Positions 1 to 9,353 of a stretch of 64,000 bases of DNA are shown piece by piece. This DNA comes from Okapia johnstoni. Taxonomy: Eukaryota > Chordata > Mammalia > Artiodactyla > Giraffidae. The notes under the pieces are model-generated. The model saw only the letters and a program-made list of their open reading frames with translations, was not told where the DNA came from and did no database searches. The position numbers were made by a program, and so were the translations under genes. The stretch's first letter is position 1. The number at the start of each line of letters is the position of its first letter. The stretch lies in NCBI GenBank assembly GCA_024291935.2, contig CM044318.1:86564001-86628000 (forward strand), read 5' to 3'.

Positions 1-476
1 CTGTGGCTGAACCAGCTCTTGTGGTTCTTATTATGACTCCAAGATGCCCTTCAGCAACGGCCACTAGGAAACTTCTAAAAACAAAGGTTTATTACTTACA
101 GGGCCTGCAAATTACACAGCACAGCTGGGACCACACAAAGAGGTCATGGGTAGAGAGTGCAAGCAGGGCCCGGGGCCTGCTTTTATTGGGGTCAAGGGTG
201 GGGTCAAGGTTCGGGCCCAGGGGTTTATGGGGTTACTCTTCATTGGAGAATTTAAAACACAAGAGCAGGAATTTAAAGCACTGGAAGAGAAAAAAACAAG
301 TGGCTGAAAGGGTCAGATATCAGAATCAACTAAGTTCTCTGAAACAAAAGTTTCCATGGGAGAAGCAGCCTGGCTCTTAACTGGTCCTGGGGCTGCAAGG
401 TATCTGTCCAAGAAGGCCATCTCAGAGGTGGATGCCTCCTCCGTTACCAAAGCTTACGCCAGGCACTTGTGTTACA
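1..476 (-). mobile_element. Probable antisense solo LTR of a ruminant endogenous retrovirus (cut by window edge)
   Basis: Read on the minus strand the block ends like an LTR. A TGTAACACAAG start lies at about 476, and a polyadenylation signal AATAAA lies near position 90 (plus-strand GGTTTATTACTT), followed by a short U5-like tail running off the left edge. The text resembles ruminant ERV LTRs I know, but the family name is not certain. The open frame at 3-380 has no recognisable protein motif and is treated as chance. No gag, pol or env sequence is visible beside it. Confidence 0.55.
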
Positions 477-503
477 AAGCAAATAAACAAACTGTCAAGT
501 AGC

Positions 504-661
504 CCTGCAAGGCTCCTCTGTCCATGGGATTCTCCAGGCAAGAATACTGGAGTGGGTAGCCATTCCCTTCTCCAGGGAATCTTCCCGTCCCAGGGGTTGA
601 ACTCTGGTCTTGTGTGTTACAGGCAGATTCCTTACCATCCGAGCCACCCAGGAAGCCCTGG
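504..661 (-). mobile_element. Bov-tA SINE, 3'-truncated
   Basis: Antisense tRNA-Glu-derived SINE. The tRNA-like head is at the right end (plus-strand GAGCCACCCAGGAAGCCC) and the BovA-derived body runs leftward to about 504, lacking the usual last ~40 bases. The pol III B-box is degraded: sense AGTTCAACCCC where GGTTCGATCCC is usual. Confidence 0.9.
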
Positions 662-1093
662 CTTACATGATAGCATCTTAGTTCTTAATTAAAATGCTTA
701 GCAAATAATGAATGAAGTGTGCTTTAAGATGCTAACTTCCCTGCACTGCAGGATTTCACAGAGCTGCTAAGCACCCAAAGGTTGAAGAAAAGTGCATAGA
801 ATGCAGTGCCCCCAATTTATTTGGCCGTGTGACTCTTTTTTATGCAGAATACCCAGAGAAAGTATATTTCTAAAATGAAGAAGAAATAAACAGTCTTTCA
901 CACATACAAAGGCTGAAATAACTTAGAACCACAGACCAGAACTGAAAACACAAACGCCACATATTACTCCCTTCTTTTGAAGTCTTTGGTTAATTTCTTG
1001 TGGCACTGAAAAAATAATAACCCTTATTAGGTAGGTATAGATAGATATAGACTATAGGTAAATGTGATAGGTATTGATAGATAGATAGGTTGG
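662..1093. other. Single-copy intergenic stretch ending in a degenerate GATA repeat
   Basis: No gene or known repeat recognised in the first part. From about 1030 to 1093 the sequence is a degenerate GATA/TAGA tetranucleotide stretch that abuts the next SINE. Confidence 0.5.
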
Positions 1094-1102
1094 TAGACAC
1101 AG

Positions 1103-1311
1103 TGTGTGTATTCAGTTGCTCAGTCATGTCTGACTCTGTGTGACCCCATGGACTGTAGCCCGCCAGGCTCCTCCATTCATGGGGTTTTCCAGGCAAGAAT
1201 ACTGGAGTGGGTTGCCCTCCTCCAGGGGATCTTCCCCACCTAGGGATCGAACTAGTGTCTCCTACATTGGCAGATGGGTTCTTCACCACTGCGCCACCTG
1301 GGAAGCCCAGA
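1103..1311 (-). mobile_element. Bov-tA SINE with 9-bp target-site duplication
   Basis: Full Bov-tA in antisense: the head is at the right (GCGCCACCTGGGAAGCCC), the B-box is intact in sense orientation (GTTCGATCC), and the body ends near 1106. It is flanked by TAGACACAG at 1094-1102 and again at 1312-1320, a direct target-site duplication. Confidence 0.92.
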
Positions 1312-1320
1312 TAGACACAG

Positions 1321-2091
1321 ACTGACAGGTAAACCAGTAAACCCAGTGTGCTTGCAGTGTCTCTGTAGGAACCCGTGGCATCTGGGCACAGAGTCCTAGG
1401 CTGACAGGCTTCCTCAGCCCAGGCCTTCCCAGACCTTGAGAGCTGATACCGTCTGTCTTCCAGCTCACACTGCTTCCAACAAGACAGCTCTCATTACTGT
1501 AATCTTTTGAGGCAGTGCGTCTTTTAGAATCTCCCCTTGATGGCTCATCCTGAGTGATCTGATTATGCTGTGTTTGGGTGTAGACCCAAGGTGCTGGCTC
1601 TACCCCCCACCCGCTCCCTGCCCTGCAGACCATTTACAGAGGGAGACGCTGTCCATCCCAGGGAGGATGTCCACGCTGCAGCCTCATGGGGGAAGGCCAG
1701 TTACCCCCCACTCCTGGACAGGAATTCAATACTCCTCTCATTCCATCCCCATTACTTCTGAAGCTGTTAATTGTACGTCAAGTGTCTGGGCCTGGTGTTT
1801 GATAAATACGTCTTGAAGAATCTTAGAGAAGCCAGAGAGAATAGAACTGCTGAAGCACACGGGGTGTTAGGGTATTTCCCCAGCTTTCCTCCGGGCAACT
1901 TGGAGCTCTTGCCCATTCTCGCAGACTGGACAGGCTCAGGGAGCACTTCGGAGCACCCTCCCGCCAGCCTCCCACCAACACGCCCACTGTCTAGGCACTT
2001 TGCAATCACGCTGAGCACAGAGCCACTGCAGCTTCCATTTTCCTTCAGAGCTCCTAGAAATATGAGCCTTCTTCATCTCTTCCATGTTGGT
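1321..2091. other. Single-copy DNA, no gene recognised
   Basis: Mixed-composition sequence without recognisable repeats. Open frames up to 169 codons occur on both strands, overlap each other and carry no known domain. Confidence 0.5.
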
Positions 2092-2167
2092 CTACACCAC
2101 ACCAAGCTGTCTACACCACACCAAGCTGTCTACACTGCACCAAGCTGTCCACCCCACACCAAGATGT
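2092..2167 (+). repeat. 19-bp tandem repeat, four units
   Basis: Units start at 2092, 2111, 2130 and 2149. The first two are identical (CTACACCACACCAAGCTGT), the third differs by two bases and the fourth by about three. Unit length is not a multiple of three, so the array shifts frame, which argues against it being coding. Confidence 0.95.
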
Positions 2168-2693
2168 CCAGGTTGACTGTGGAAACAGCGATCTGCCCCA
2201 TTTTTCCCTCTCGTGAAATGAAGGCTCTTAGCCTTCCTGGAGGAATGCTCTCATCTCAGAGGGTCTCCCAGCTGTTCTGAGGCTGTGGGCCCGCAGACTG
2301 GGGCACGGGGTGCCAGGAAAGGGGCTTAGAGTGCTTTCCTGCCTTCATCCCAGCGACCGATGGGCTATGTGAGCAGGCCACTGGGGAAAAGAGTGACCAC
2401 ATTTCATCATTTACAGGTCACGTGGAGAAAATATAATGCCCAGTGGTATGGGATCAAGCCAGATTTAAAAAATCGATTTATTGTTTCAGCTGTTCCTGAA
2501 CAACACTTCTTTTCTGTCCCCAGGCCTGGGATGTGAGGAGAAGCAGCAGAGCAATCCATAAACAATCTGGCAGCAAAGCGATTTGCAAAGTGAGTCCTCC
2601 CCTCTCCCTCCCCTGGCAAACGACTAGGCAGAGGAGCTGGGCGAGGTGGTGAGTGAAGGGACGCGGAGCAAACCTCTAACCAGGTTGCTCTTT
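2168..2693. other. Single-copy DNA containing an exon candidate
   Basis: No known repeat. The notable element is the splice-site-bounded 66-base segment at 2524-2589, listed separately. Confidence 0.5.
2524..2589 (+). other. Exon candidate (66 nt) bounded by consensus splice sites
   Basis: A pyrimidine-rich tract (TTCTTTTCTGTCCCCAG, ending at 2523) precedes the segment and a consensus donor AAA|GTGAGTCC follows it at 2590. In frame 1 the 66 bases encode 22 codons without a stop, beginning AWDVRRSS and ending KAICK; the other two frames have stops. I do not recognise the peptide. It could be a coding exon, a non-coding RNA exon or a chance pseudo-exon. No neighbouring exon could be linked to it. 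Confidence 0.3.
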
Positions 2694-2702
2694 CTGTGCA
2701 CG

Positions 2703-2917
2703 TTTTATCTTTGTGTGTGTTAGTCCTCAGTCATGTCCGACTCTATGACCCCATAGACTGGGGTGCACCAGGCTCCTCTGTCCATGGGATTCTTCAGGCA
2801 ACAATACTGGAGTAGGTAGCCATTCCCTTCTCCAGGGGATCTTCCCAACCCAGGGATCGAATCTGGGTCTCCTGCATTGCAGGCGGATCCTTTACCATCT
2901 GAGCCACCAGGAAAGTC
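2703..2917 (-). mobile_element. Bov-tA SINE with 9-bp target-site duplication
   Basis: Antisense Bov-tA. The head is near 2917 (GAGCCACCAGGAAAGTCC) and the tail is a TG-rich stretch at 2711-2720. Direct repeats CTGTGCACG lie at 2694-2702 and 2918-2926. The B-box is slightly altered in sense (ATTCGATCCC). Confidence 0.92.
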
Positions 2918-2926
2918 CTGTGCACG

Positions 2927-5071
2927 TGCCAGCTTTTTTATGTTTGTAACAAACCTGTTTCACCCTCACGGGGGTGGGGATGTCTGAGCAATCAGGACGC
3001 TTCAGGTGCTAAGAGGCCCGCAGCCTGGTTCAGTGCGGTCAGGAGGACACGGCAGTGTCAGATCCTTTGTATCTGGAGCTCAGGGTCAGCCTTCAGGAGG
3101 TTCCTGGCTGAACCATGGGAGCTGAGACCAGTACTTGCCTCTCTAGTAAGGTCCATCTCTTCCTGGAATTGGCAGGGTCCCCGTCAAGCCTTCGTGAAGT
3201 TAGGACACCTCCCTCCCTCCCCCAACAACAAGGCAGACCAACTTCTGAATCCAGGACAAGAGTACCAACCACCCAGAGCTTGAGGTCTGGAAGGATTCCA
3301 GGACTTCCCCCCACCCCCACTGAAGGAAGCCTTTCCCCGAGTTCACTGATCCCCCATCTTCTACCCCCCAGGATCTGCTCTTTGGCATAACTCAGTGCTT
3401 CCTTTGTGCCCTTTAGAGTCAAGAAAGCACTTGGTGACTCTTGGCTGGTTCCATCTTCACAGAGAAAATGAAGGATAGCTCCCAACCCCAGGGCGGCTGA
3501 GGAGGCCCGGATGGTCGGGGTCAGGTGTGAGAACACCTGCAAAGGACATTAGCCATGAGAGCTGAGGGTGCCGCACCCAGGGGTGCTTGGTAGGGTCGGT
3601 CGCAGGGCCCAGGTGCCCCAGAAGGCCATCCCCGCGTCCTCTGAGCTGCTTGTCTCTGGTCTTCCCTGCCTCCCCCCGTTTCACCTGGAAACGAGCCCCA
3701 TTACTTCCTGCCCTTCTCTCCCACTTCGTGGACTCACGGTCAGTGTGCGGCATCACTGAGCCTTCCCTTACAAGCAGCTGCGCATAGAGAGGTCCTCGGT
3801 GCCTCCCTCTGTGCTCTTCCGAGATGCAGGTAGGAAACCCGACGGCGGGTCACGGTAGGTTCCTGACACCTGGGCGCCTCCCGGGGCTGGAGCCGGGGCC
3901 GCTGTGAGGCCAGGCACCTGACACCCAGCTGGGCGCTTCCGGGCTGAGCAGGAGTGACTGCTGCTCTTTATGCCTTCTGTTCATCTTTGCAGCGTTCCTG
4001 CCTTCTCCTCTGAAGTCCTCCAGTTGCTATGGAAACGAAGGGCTCCTCGGGGCTCCCTTAAGGTGACCCACGAGGGGCACTGATCTTCATTAGGGCTGAA
4101 GGTATAACCCCGCACAGGCGGGCAAAGTACCACGGGCGCTGCCTCCACTCTTCTGCGTGGCAGAGACCTGGCCGCTGTGGGCCGTGAGCCCAGGTGTGGG
4201 CACCACACTTCATCCTAACTCAACAGCGAGCTTTGAAATCATGAACCCGGCCTCACGACGATGCAGCTGCGGAGAAACACCGGGCTCCACGTGCATCTTC
4301 CCACGTTCCTGGGGGCCCTCAGTGCCTCTCAGTTGAGACCCCACCAGAACCCCCTCCGTGGCCTTACACGCTCTGCCTCCTGGACTCTGCCCCCCAGGAT
4401 GTGCCTCTGCTCCCCATCCTCTGTGCTCTTGGGGGACCCAGGCCCGTGGCTCCTCACATCCCCATCCTGAGACCCCAGGGCTGGCTGAGTGACCCCAGAG
4501 TGGCTTCTGAGGGCTGGTCCACCTTCCGTGAGCCCAGGCGCCTGGAGCCAGGACCACCCTGGGTGCTTGCCACTTGCCGGGGTTTGGCTAATTGGTGTTT
4601 GTCTCCCAAACGGGTTCCTAGGGGCAGACAGCATGTGCTTCCCTGACATGTGAGCAGCCCGGCCTCCCCAGGGGCCCTGGCTCTTTTCCTGCCAAGCCCC
4701 TGGGTTCTTCCAGCCCCTTCCTGCAGAGACTCTGGCCTTATGGGCATCAAGGGCTCTCAGGGCTCCTGAGCCAGGGTAGGCCCGTCAGACACCCCCTGAA
4801 GCTGCACACCCGCGCAGGCACAGCGAGGTGCAGGCCTCCTCCCCGAACCTCCACCAGCAACATTAATACCCAGGGGCATCCACTTCTGTGGCCCGTGACC
4901 TCCCAGTGAGGAAGGCCCCTCTCTCCCAGAGCAGGGTGCACACTGGACACGGCCAACAAAGCCCCCACCAGCTCTCCTGGGCCATCACCCTACCCATGGG
5001 GAGCGGGAAACTCTTCCCAGAAGGATGCAAGCCCATGCACAGCAAACACCAGGGTACTAGACAGAGATGGG

Positions 5072-5073
<2 letters not shown>
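2927..5073. other. Single-copy GC-moderate DNA, no gene recognised
   Basis: About 2.1 kb with no interspersed repeat I can name. Many overlapping open frames on both strands (longest about 149 codons) reflect GC-rich composition; none shows a domain or signal. Confidence 0.5.

Positions 5074-5115
<42 letters not shown>
5074..5115 (+). repeat. (GT)21 microsatellite
   Basis: Uninterrupted GT dinucleotides, 42 bases, followed by a degenerate purine-pyrimidine tail (ACACATGTGTACGTGTG). Confidence 0.98.
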
Positions 5116-5117
<2 letters not shown>

Positions 5118-7228
5118 ACATGTGTACGTGTGCCTCTAGAGAGAACAAGATAGCATGTGCATCAAAATACTGACCCTTGGGGGAGGGTTCCTCATCTTCT
5201 ATAGTCTTCTGTATATTTCTTTAAGACTGACGCTTGCATAAGATGCATAAACTGTTTTTGAAATCAGGAAACAGCAGCCAACGTCCCCACGGCGCAGAAG
5301 GATCAGAGATGGCCAGACCGGTGTGGTCTGGAGATGCTCCTTGCTGCCCTGTCTCTGTGTCCCTCTGCACGGCCACGTCTGTCCACTCATGTCCACTCCC
5401 GAAGGCCGCCGTTGAGAAAGGACACTGATTTGCTGTCTCTGCTGACCCCTGGCCGTTTCCCAGATCGTCCGGGAGCCGAAGGGGCAGAGGATGCTGCCAA
5501 CTGTAGGAAGAGAGGGACACTCAGCCCACTTTGTCCAAGACGGGGGTCTGGATGTGTCCCCGGTGGTGTGCTGACAAGCGTGCTCCGGCAGGGTAAGGGA
5601 GGGCTGTCCAGGGCCCCAGGGGCCTGCGGAGTCACCGGCAAGGGCAGGACGAGCCCCCAGACGGCCCCCGGAAAGCTCACCGATCCGCCCCTTGTGCCGC
5701 TGCTCTGCCGCCCCTCGGCCACCTGAGCCTGGCGCCCTGCAGGGCCCTTGTCCGCCCCGTCCCTTCAGGCCAGAGCTGAAATGCAGCCTAGCTGGGAGCA
5801 CAGCTCTGTGGACCCACGAGCTGCATCTGAAGACAAACAAGGGGTTACCCGCTAACCCCTGCATTCATGTGGAGAATGGACAATTGACCAAATGCTGAAC
5901 CAATAAGGATTAGGAGGCTGGCGGACGAAGGGCTCACCTGGGCGAGGCTCCATCCGGGAGAAGGATGGACTGATTCCAGGGCCGGCATTGGGATCATCTC
6001 GTCCACAGCCCTGGCCACATGAGGAGCAGTGAACTCAGGGTCTTGATCCAGACCATGCACTCAGGGGCCCCACACCTGTTAACGCTTCTGCAGGCCCCCT
6101 CTGTCTGGAGATGCCCCCTCATGGGTGAGGCTCTGGACCAGTCACACTCAGAGCAAGCTGCTTACCTGCAGAGAAGCTGGTAAACAACCTCCCTCTGGCT
6201 GACGCATGATGTTGGAGAGTCATTTGTATGAGGTCGGGGATTTGGGTAAAAACACAGGCTGCCACGTTGCAAAAGCATGTGACTGTACTTGTGTGGTCTC
6301 TGGGGGGACGCCGGGCCCCCAGTGATCTGGGGCAGGATGCAGAGAGCTCAGAGCAGACCTGCTGACCCTCCGGAGGTGGTCTCCCTTGTATTCTCTCTGT
6401 CCCTCCCTCCTTCCCTCTCTGCTCTCCTCCCAGGACGGATTTCACCAATAGCACTGCTGGCCCCTCAGAAATTGGGGGAATGCCCTTTAAAGTGGCGAGC
6501 TGTGCATCGAAACACCTGCTTCCCGGCCTCTCTCAGGTTTAATTAAAAGCCTCTGTAAACAAGCTGGTGACTGTCACAAAAGTCACATCCACGGAGCAAT
6601 GAGAGCAGAGAAATCCGCTCAACATGTAGCTGACAGTGGGCTTCCTGAACTTCCAGATAGGGTTGGGATGTGGGGCTTAATAGAAGATTGCAAGCTGCAT
6701 TAGCCAGCCAACATGCAAATATTTGCCTTCTGTATTCAGAAGGCATGGTCAGGAGTCATTTTTCAATGTTGTGTCTTTCGGCATCTAGTCAGGACCTGGT
6801 GCCAACAGATACAAAAGCCAATTAATTCCGGACACATTCAAACAACAAATTCCAGCCGACCACCTGTTTTTGGGTGACAGCTTTATGCCATTTCTCTGGT
6901 TTATAAACAGGCCGGCAAAGCAGCTCCGCGTTTCTCTGCCACACGGAGCGAGGCCAGCTCGTTATCCTGCTCGGCCAGCGTGGCACCCAGGAGGTCTGCT
7001 CACTCACTCAGGCCTGTAGACATCAAGCAAAGGTCAGCTTTAAAGGCTTTGCCAATCTTGAGAAATTTCCAGAGTCACTTCCTTTCGGTGAACAGGGGGA
7101 AATTTGAAGCTAAAAAAAAAAAAAAAATCAAGCTCTCTAATACACTGGGAGTAACCCACACCAGAAATGACAGTGATGCTGGAGGGCTGGTCTTCAGACG
7201 CAGCCCTTAATTAAGGCTGTCCACTCAA
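5116..7228. other. Single-copy DNA including a conserved-looking block at 6540-6990
   Basis: No known repeat recognised; an A-run lies near 7110-7127. The part from about 6540 to 6990 is repeat-free and low in CpG decay signatures. It holds clustered homeobox-type and octamer motifs (TAATTAA near 6540, ATGCAAAT near 6713, CCAATTAATTCC near 6818). It reads like a conserved non-coding element, by inference only. The 221-codon minus-strand frame at 5199-5864 has no recognised domain. Confidence 0.4.
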
Positions 7229-7424
7229 GTGAAAATGAAGGTCACTCAGTCGTGTCCAACTCTTTGAAACCCCATGGACTACACAGTCCATGGAAATCTC
7301 CAGGCCAGAATACCGGAGTGGGTAGCCTTTCCCTTCTCCAGGGGATCTTCCCAACCCAGGGATCGAACCCAGGTCTCCCCCATTGCAGGCAGATTCTTTA
7401 CCAGCTGAGCCACAAGGGAAGCCC
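7229..7424 (-). mobile_element. Bov-tA SINE (first of a head-to-tail pair)
   Basis: Antisense Bov-tA with body and intact tRNA-like head; the sense B-box GGGTTCGATCCC is perfect. Its head is followed directly on the plus strand by a second partial unit. Confidence 0.92.
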
Positions 7425-7545
7425 AAGAATACTAGAGTGGGTAGCCTATTCCTTCTCCAGGGCATCTTCCCAACATTGGAATCGAACCAGGGTCTCCTGC
7501 ATTGCAGTCGGATTCTTTACCAACTGAACTGTCAGTGAAGCAGAT
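7425..7545 (-). mobile_element. Second, body-truncated Bov-tA unit joined to the previous one
   Basis: It begins inside the BovA body (AAGAATACTAGAGTGGG) and runs to a tRNA-like head ending near 7545. It lacks the outer part of the body, so two tRNA-derived heads lie in tandem in the same orientation about 120 bases apart. Confidence 0.88.
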
Positions 7546-8006
7546 AGCAGATCTTCCTCTCCAGGGTTTACCCGAATGGGGAAGATCTCTGTCCCTAGAC
7601 ATAGAGGAGAACTGGGAGCTTCAGGAGCCATTGTTGCCAGGTCAATTTCAACTGTAAAAGGTGAAGGGTGTGTCCTGGTGCCCATGAGAGCCGCCCGGTG
7701 GACCGGCAAGCTTGGTCCGAAAAGATCTGAGACTGGATAAAAGGGCGATTCTCTTGAGATCTACAGAGAAGAGGCTAACTCCCAGGACTTTCAAGTCCTC
7801 GGGGGAAAGGCAGCAGGGCCGTGAACACTGAATGCTTCTCTTCTCCAGGGACCTGTTGCCCAGTGTGCCTTGAGCGGGGAGGCCTGTGTGGGAGTCAGGG
7901 GATTGCCCCTGTGGGATGGATCCAGCTGTGCAAGTTAGAACTGGCTCAAGCACTTTTCAGCAAAATATCCTTTCCCTCGATGTATGTTTAGATGAACTAC
8001 TGTACC
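7546..8006. other. Single-copy DNA, no gene recognised
   Basis: No repeat or exon signal that I can support. Confidence 0.45.
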
Positions 8007-8129
8007 GACTCAATCGACATGAATTTGAACAAACTCCGGGACATGGTGAAGGCAGGGAAGCCTGCTGTGCTGCAGGCCATGGGGTTGCACTGGGGTCAGA
8101 CACGGCTCAGTGACCAAACAACAGTGAAT
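8007..8129 (+). mobile_element. BovB (RTE LINE) 3'-end fragment
   Basis: About 120 bases matching the last part of the BovB reading frame and 3' end (gactcaatcgacatgaattt through agacacggctcagtgacc). Same sense as the plus strand. Heavily 5'-truncated. Confidence 0.85.
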
Positions 8130-8216
8130 CGCATAATTGTGTGTTTTGTGTGCATTCATGCGCCACTGTAGACACGTGCGGTGTAGGTGTGTGCGCTGCA
8201 TGCACACATGTCTATG

Positions 8217-8692
8217 CAGGCACACCTTGCTTTAGTGCACTTAAGATAACCGCGAGTATTGTTCTTTTTTAACAAAAAACAAAAACGGGATTGCGACAAC
8301 CTCATGTTCAGAGAGAGTGTCGGCACCATTTTCCCAAAAGCATTGCTCGCTTCCTGTCTGTGTCACGTCTTGGTAATTCTCACATTACTTCAAGCTTTTC
8401 AGTATTACCATATGTGTTATGGAGACCTGTGGTCAGTGATCTTTGAGGTAACTACTCCCACTCAGATGTGGAAAGCTTGGATGACGGTTCGTGTTTTTAG
8501 CAATAAAGTAGGTTTAATTAAGGTATGAACATTTCTAGACATAATGCTATTGCACACTTAATAGGCTACAGTATAGGGACAAAAAATACTTTTATACACA
8601 CTGGGAAGTCAAAAAATGTTTGTGTGTGATTTGATTTATTGTGACATTAACTTTACTGGAAGCAAACCCACAATGCCTCTGAGGCTTGCCAA
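8217..8692 (+). mobile_element. Tigger1-type pogo DNA transposon, internally deleted
   Basis: The left end starts CAGGCACACCTTGC, close to the Tigger1 terminal inverted repeat. The right end carries the inverted counterpart (CCTCTGAGGCTTGCC at about 8676-8690). Internal text matches the Tigger1 ends as I know them, such as the CGGCACCATTTTCCCAAAAG segment and the AATAGGCTACAGTATAGG segment. The transposase region is missing, so this is a MITE-like remnant of about 476 bases. Confidence 0.8.
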
Positions 8693-8709
8693 GGCAGCAC
8701 ATATAGTTC

Positions 8710-8786
8710 TTAGGTTGGCCGGAAAGCTCCTTTGGGTTTTTCCATAATGTTAATGGAAAAACTTGAACAAACTTTGCAACCCAATA
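8710..8786. mobile_element. Mariner-type MITE, imperfect palindrome
   Basis: It starts TTAGGTTGGCCGGAAAG and ends with the near-inverse (ACTTTGCAACCCAATA), with a central hairpin around CCATAATGTTAATGG. This is the ~80-base full palindrome typical of mariner-derived MITEs in ruminants, with the expected TA at the edges. Confidence 0.78.
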
Positions 8787-9180
8787 TATATGCATAGCTG
8801 TGTATGTGATAAGCATTAGCTTTTTCTGATGCATAGAGAGACCACCCATGTGGGAAATAACTGTCACAAACATACACATCTGCCTGCAGGGGAAGCTGGA
8901 GAGAGTCCACAGCACAGTTCAGTCTTGACCTTCAGCTCACAGGGGCCCATCTGCTCATCTTGGTTGGTGAGTTGACTGGGCCGTGTGTCCACATGTGACC
9001 ATGAGACACGCAGGAGGGCTGGGGGAAGGTGACCCGAGGAGCCGCCATCACAGATTTCCCCTCTGCCGTCAGCAGACACACGGACGTGACAGGAGACAGT
9101 GCATGTACCCCCTTCCTCGGATCCTTCATTACCCTTCGTTTTCCAACGATGATTATATTCGCTTACTAGGTTTGTCAGCT
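8787..9180. other. Single-copy DNA, no gene recognised
   Basis: No repeat or exon structure I can support. Confidence 0.45.
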
Positions 9181-9353
9181 GCGGCCGTGCTGGTCTTTGC
9201 TGTGCACACGGGCTCTTCATTGCTGTGTGTGGACTCGGCAGTCGTGGTGTGCAGGCTTAGTTACACCACCGCGTGTGGGATCAGGGATCGAACCTGGGTC
9301 CCCAGCAATGGCAGGAGGATTCTTACCCACTGGACCACCGGGGAAGTCCCTGT
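9181..9353 (-). mobile_element. CHR-type SINE (tRNA-Glu derived), antisense
   Basis: The tRNA-like head lies at the right (plus-strand ACTGGACCACCGGGGAAGTC) with an intact sense B-box (GGTTCGATCCC). The body contains the CHR text GGCCGTGCTGG and GTGTGGGATC. It differs from Bov-tA, which lacks this body. Confidence 0.85.

Noticed and set aside
1030..1093. GATA repeat as a regulatory array
   Set aside because: Degenerate microsatellite beside a SINE; no evidence of function.
2092..2167. Possible CRISPR-like or structured direct repeats
   Set aside because: Units are contiguous without spacers; it is a simple tandem repeat in mammalian DNA.
5463..5591. Acceptor CCGTTTCCCAG and donor GCAGG|GTAAGG spaced like an exon
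   Set aside because: One frame is open, but the donor is offset, the acceptor tract is weak and the region is GC-rich; not better than chance.
5199..5864. 221-codon minus-strand open frame
   Set aside because: Low-complexity, Gly/Pro/Arg-rich product with no recognisable motif; overlapping frames on both strands.
8688..8706. GGCAGCACATATA, identical to 13 bases near the 5' end of U6 snRNA
   Set aside because: The match stops after 13 bases and runs into the mariner palindrome; no further U6 sequence or U6 promoter elements.
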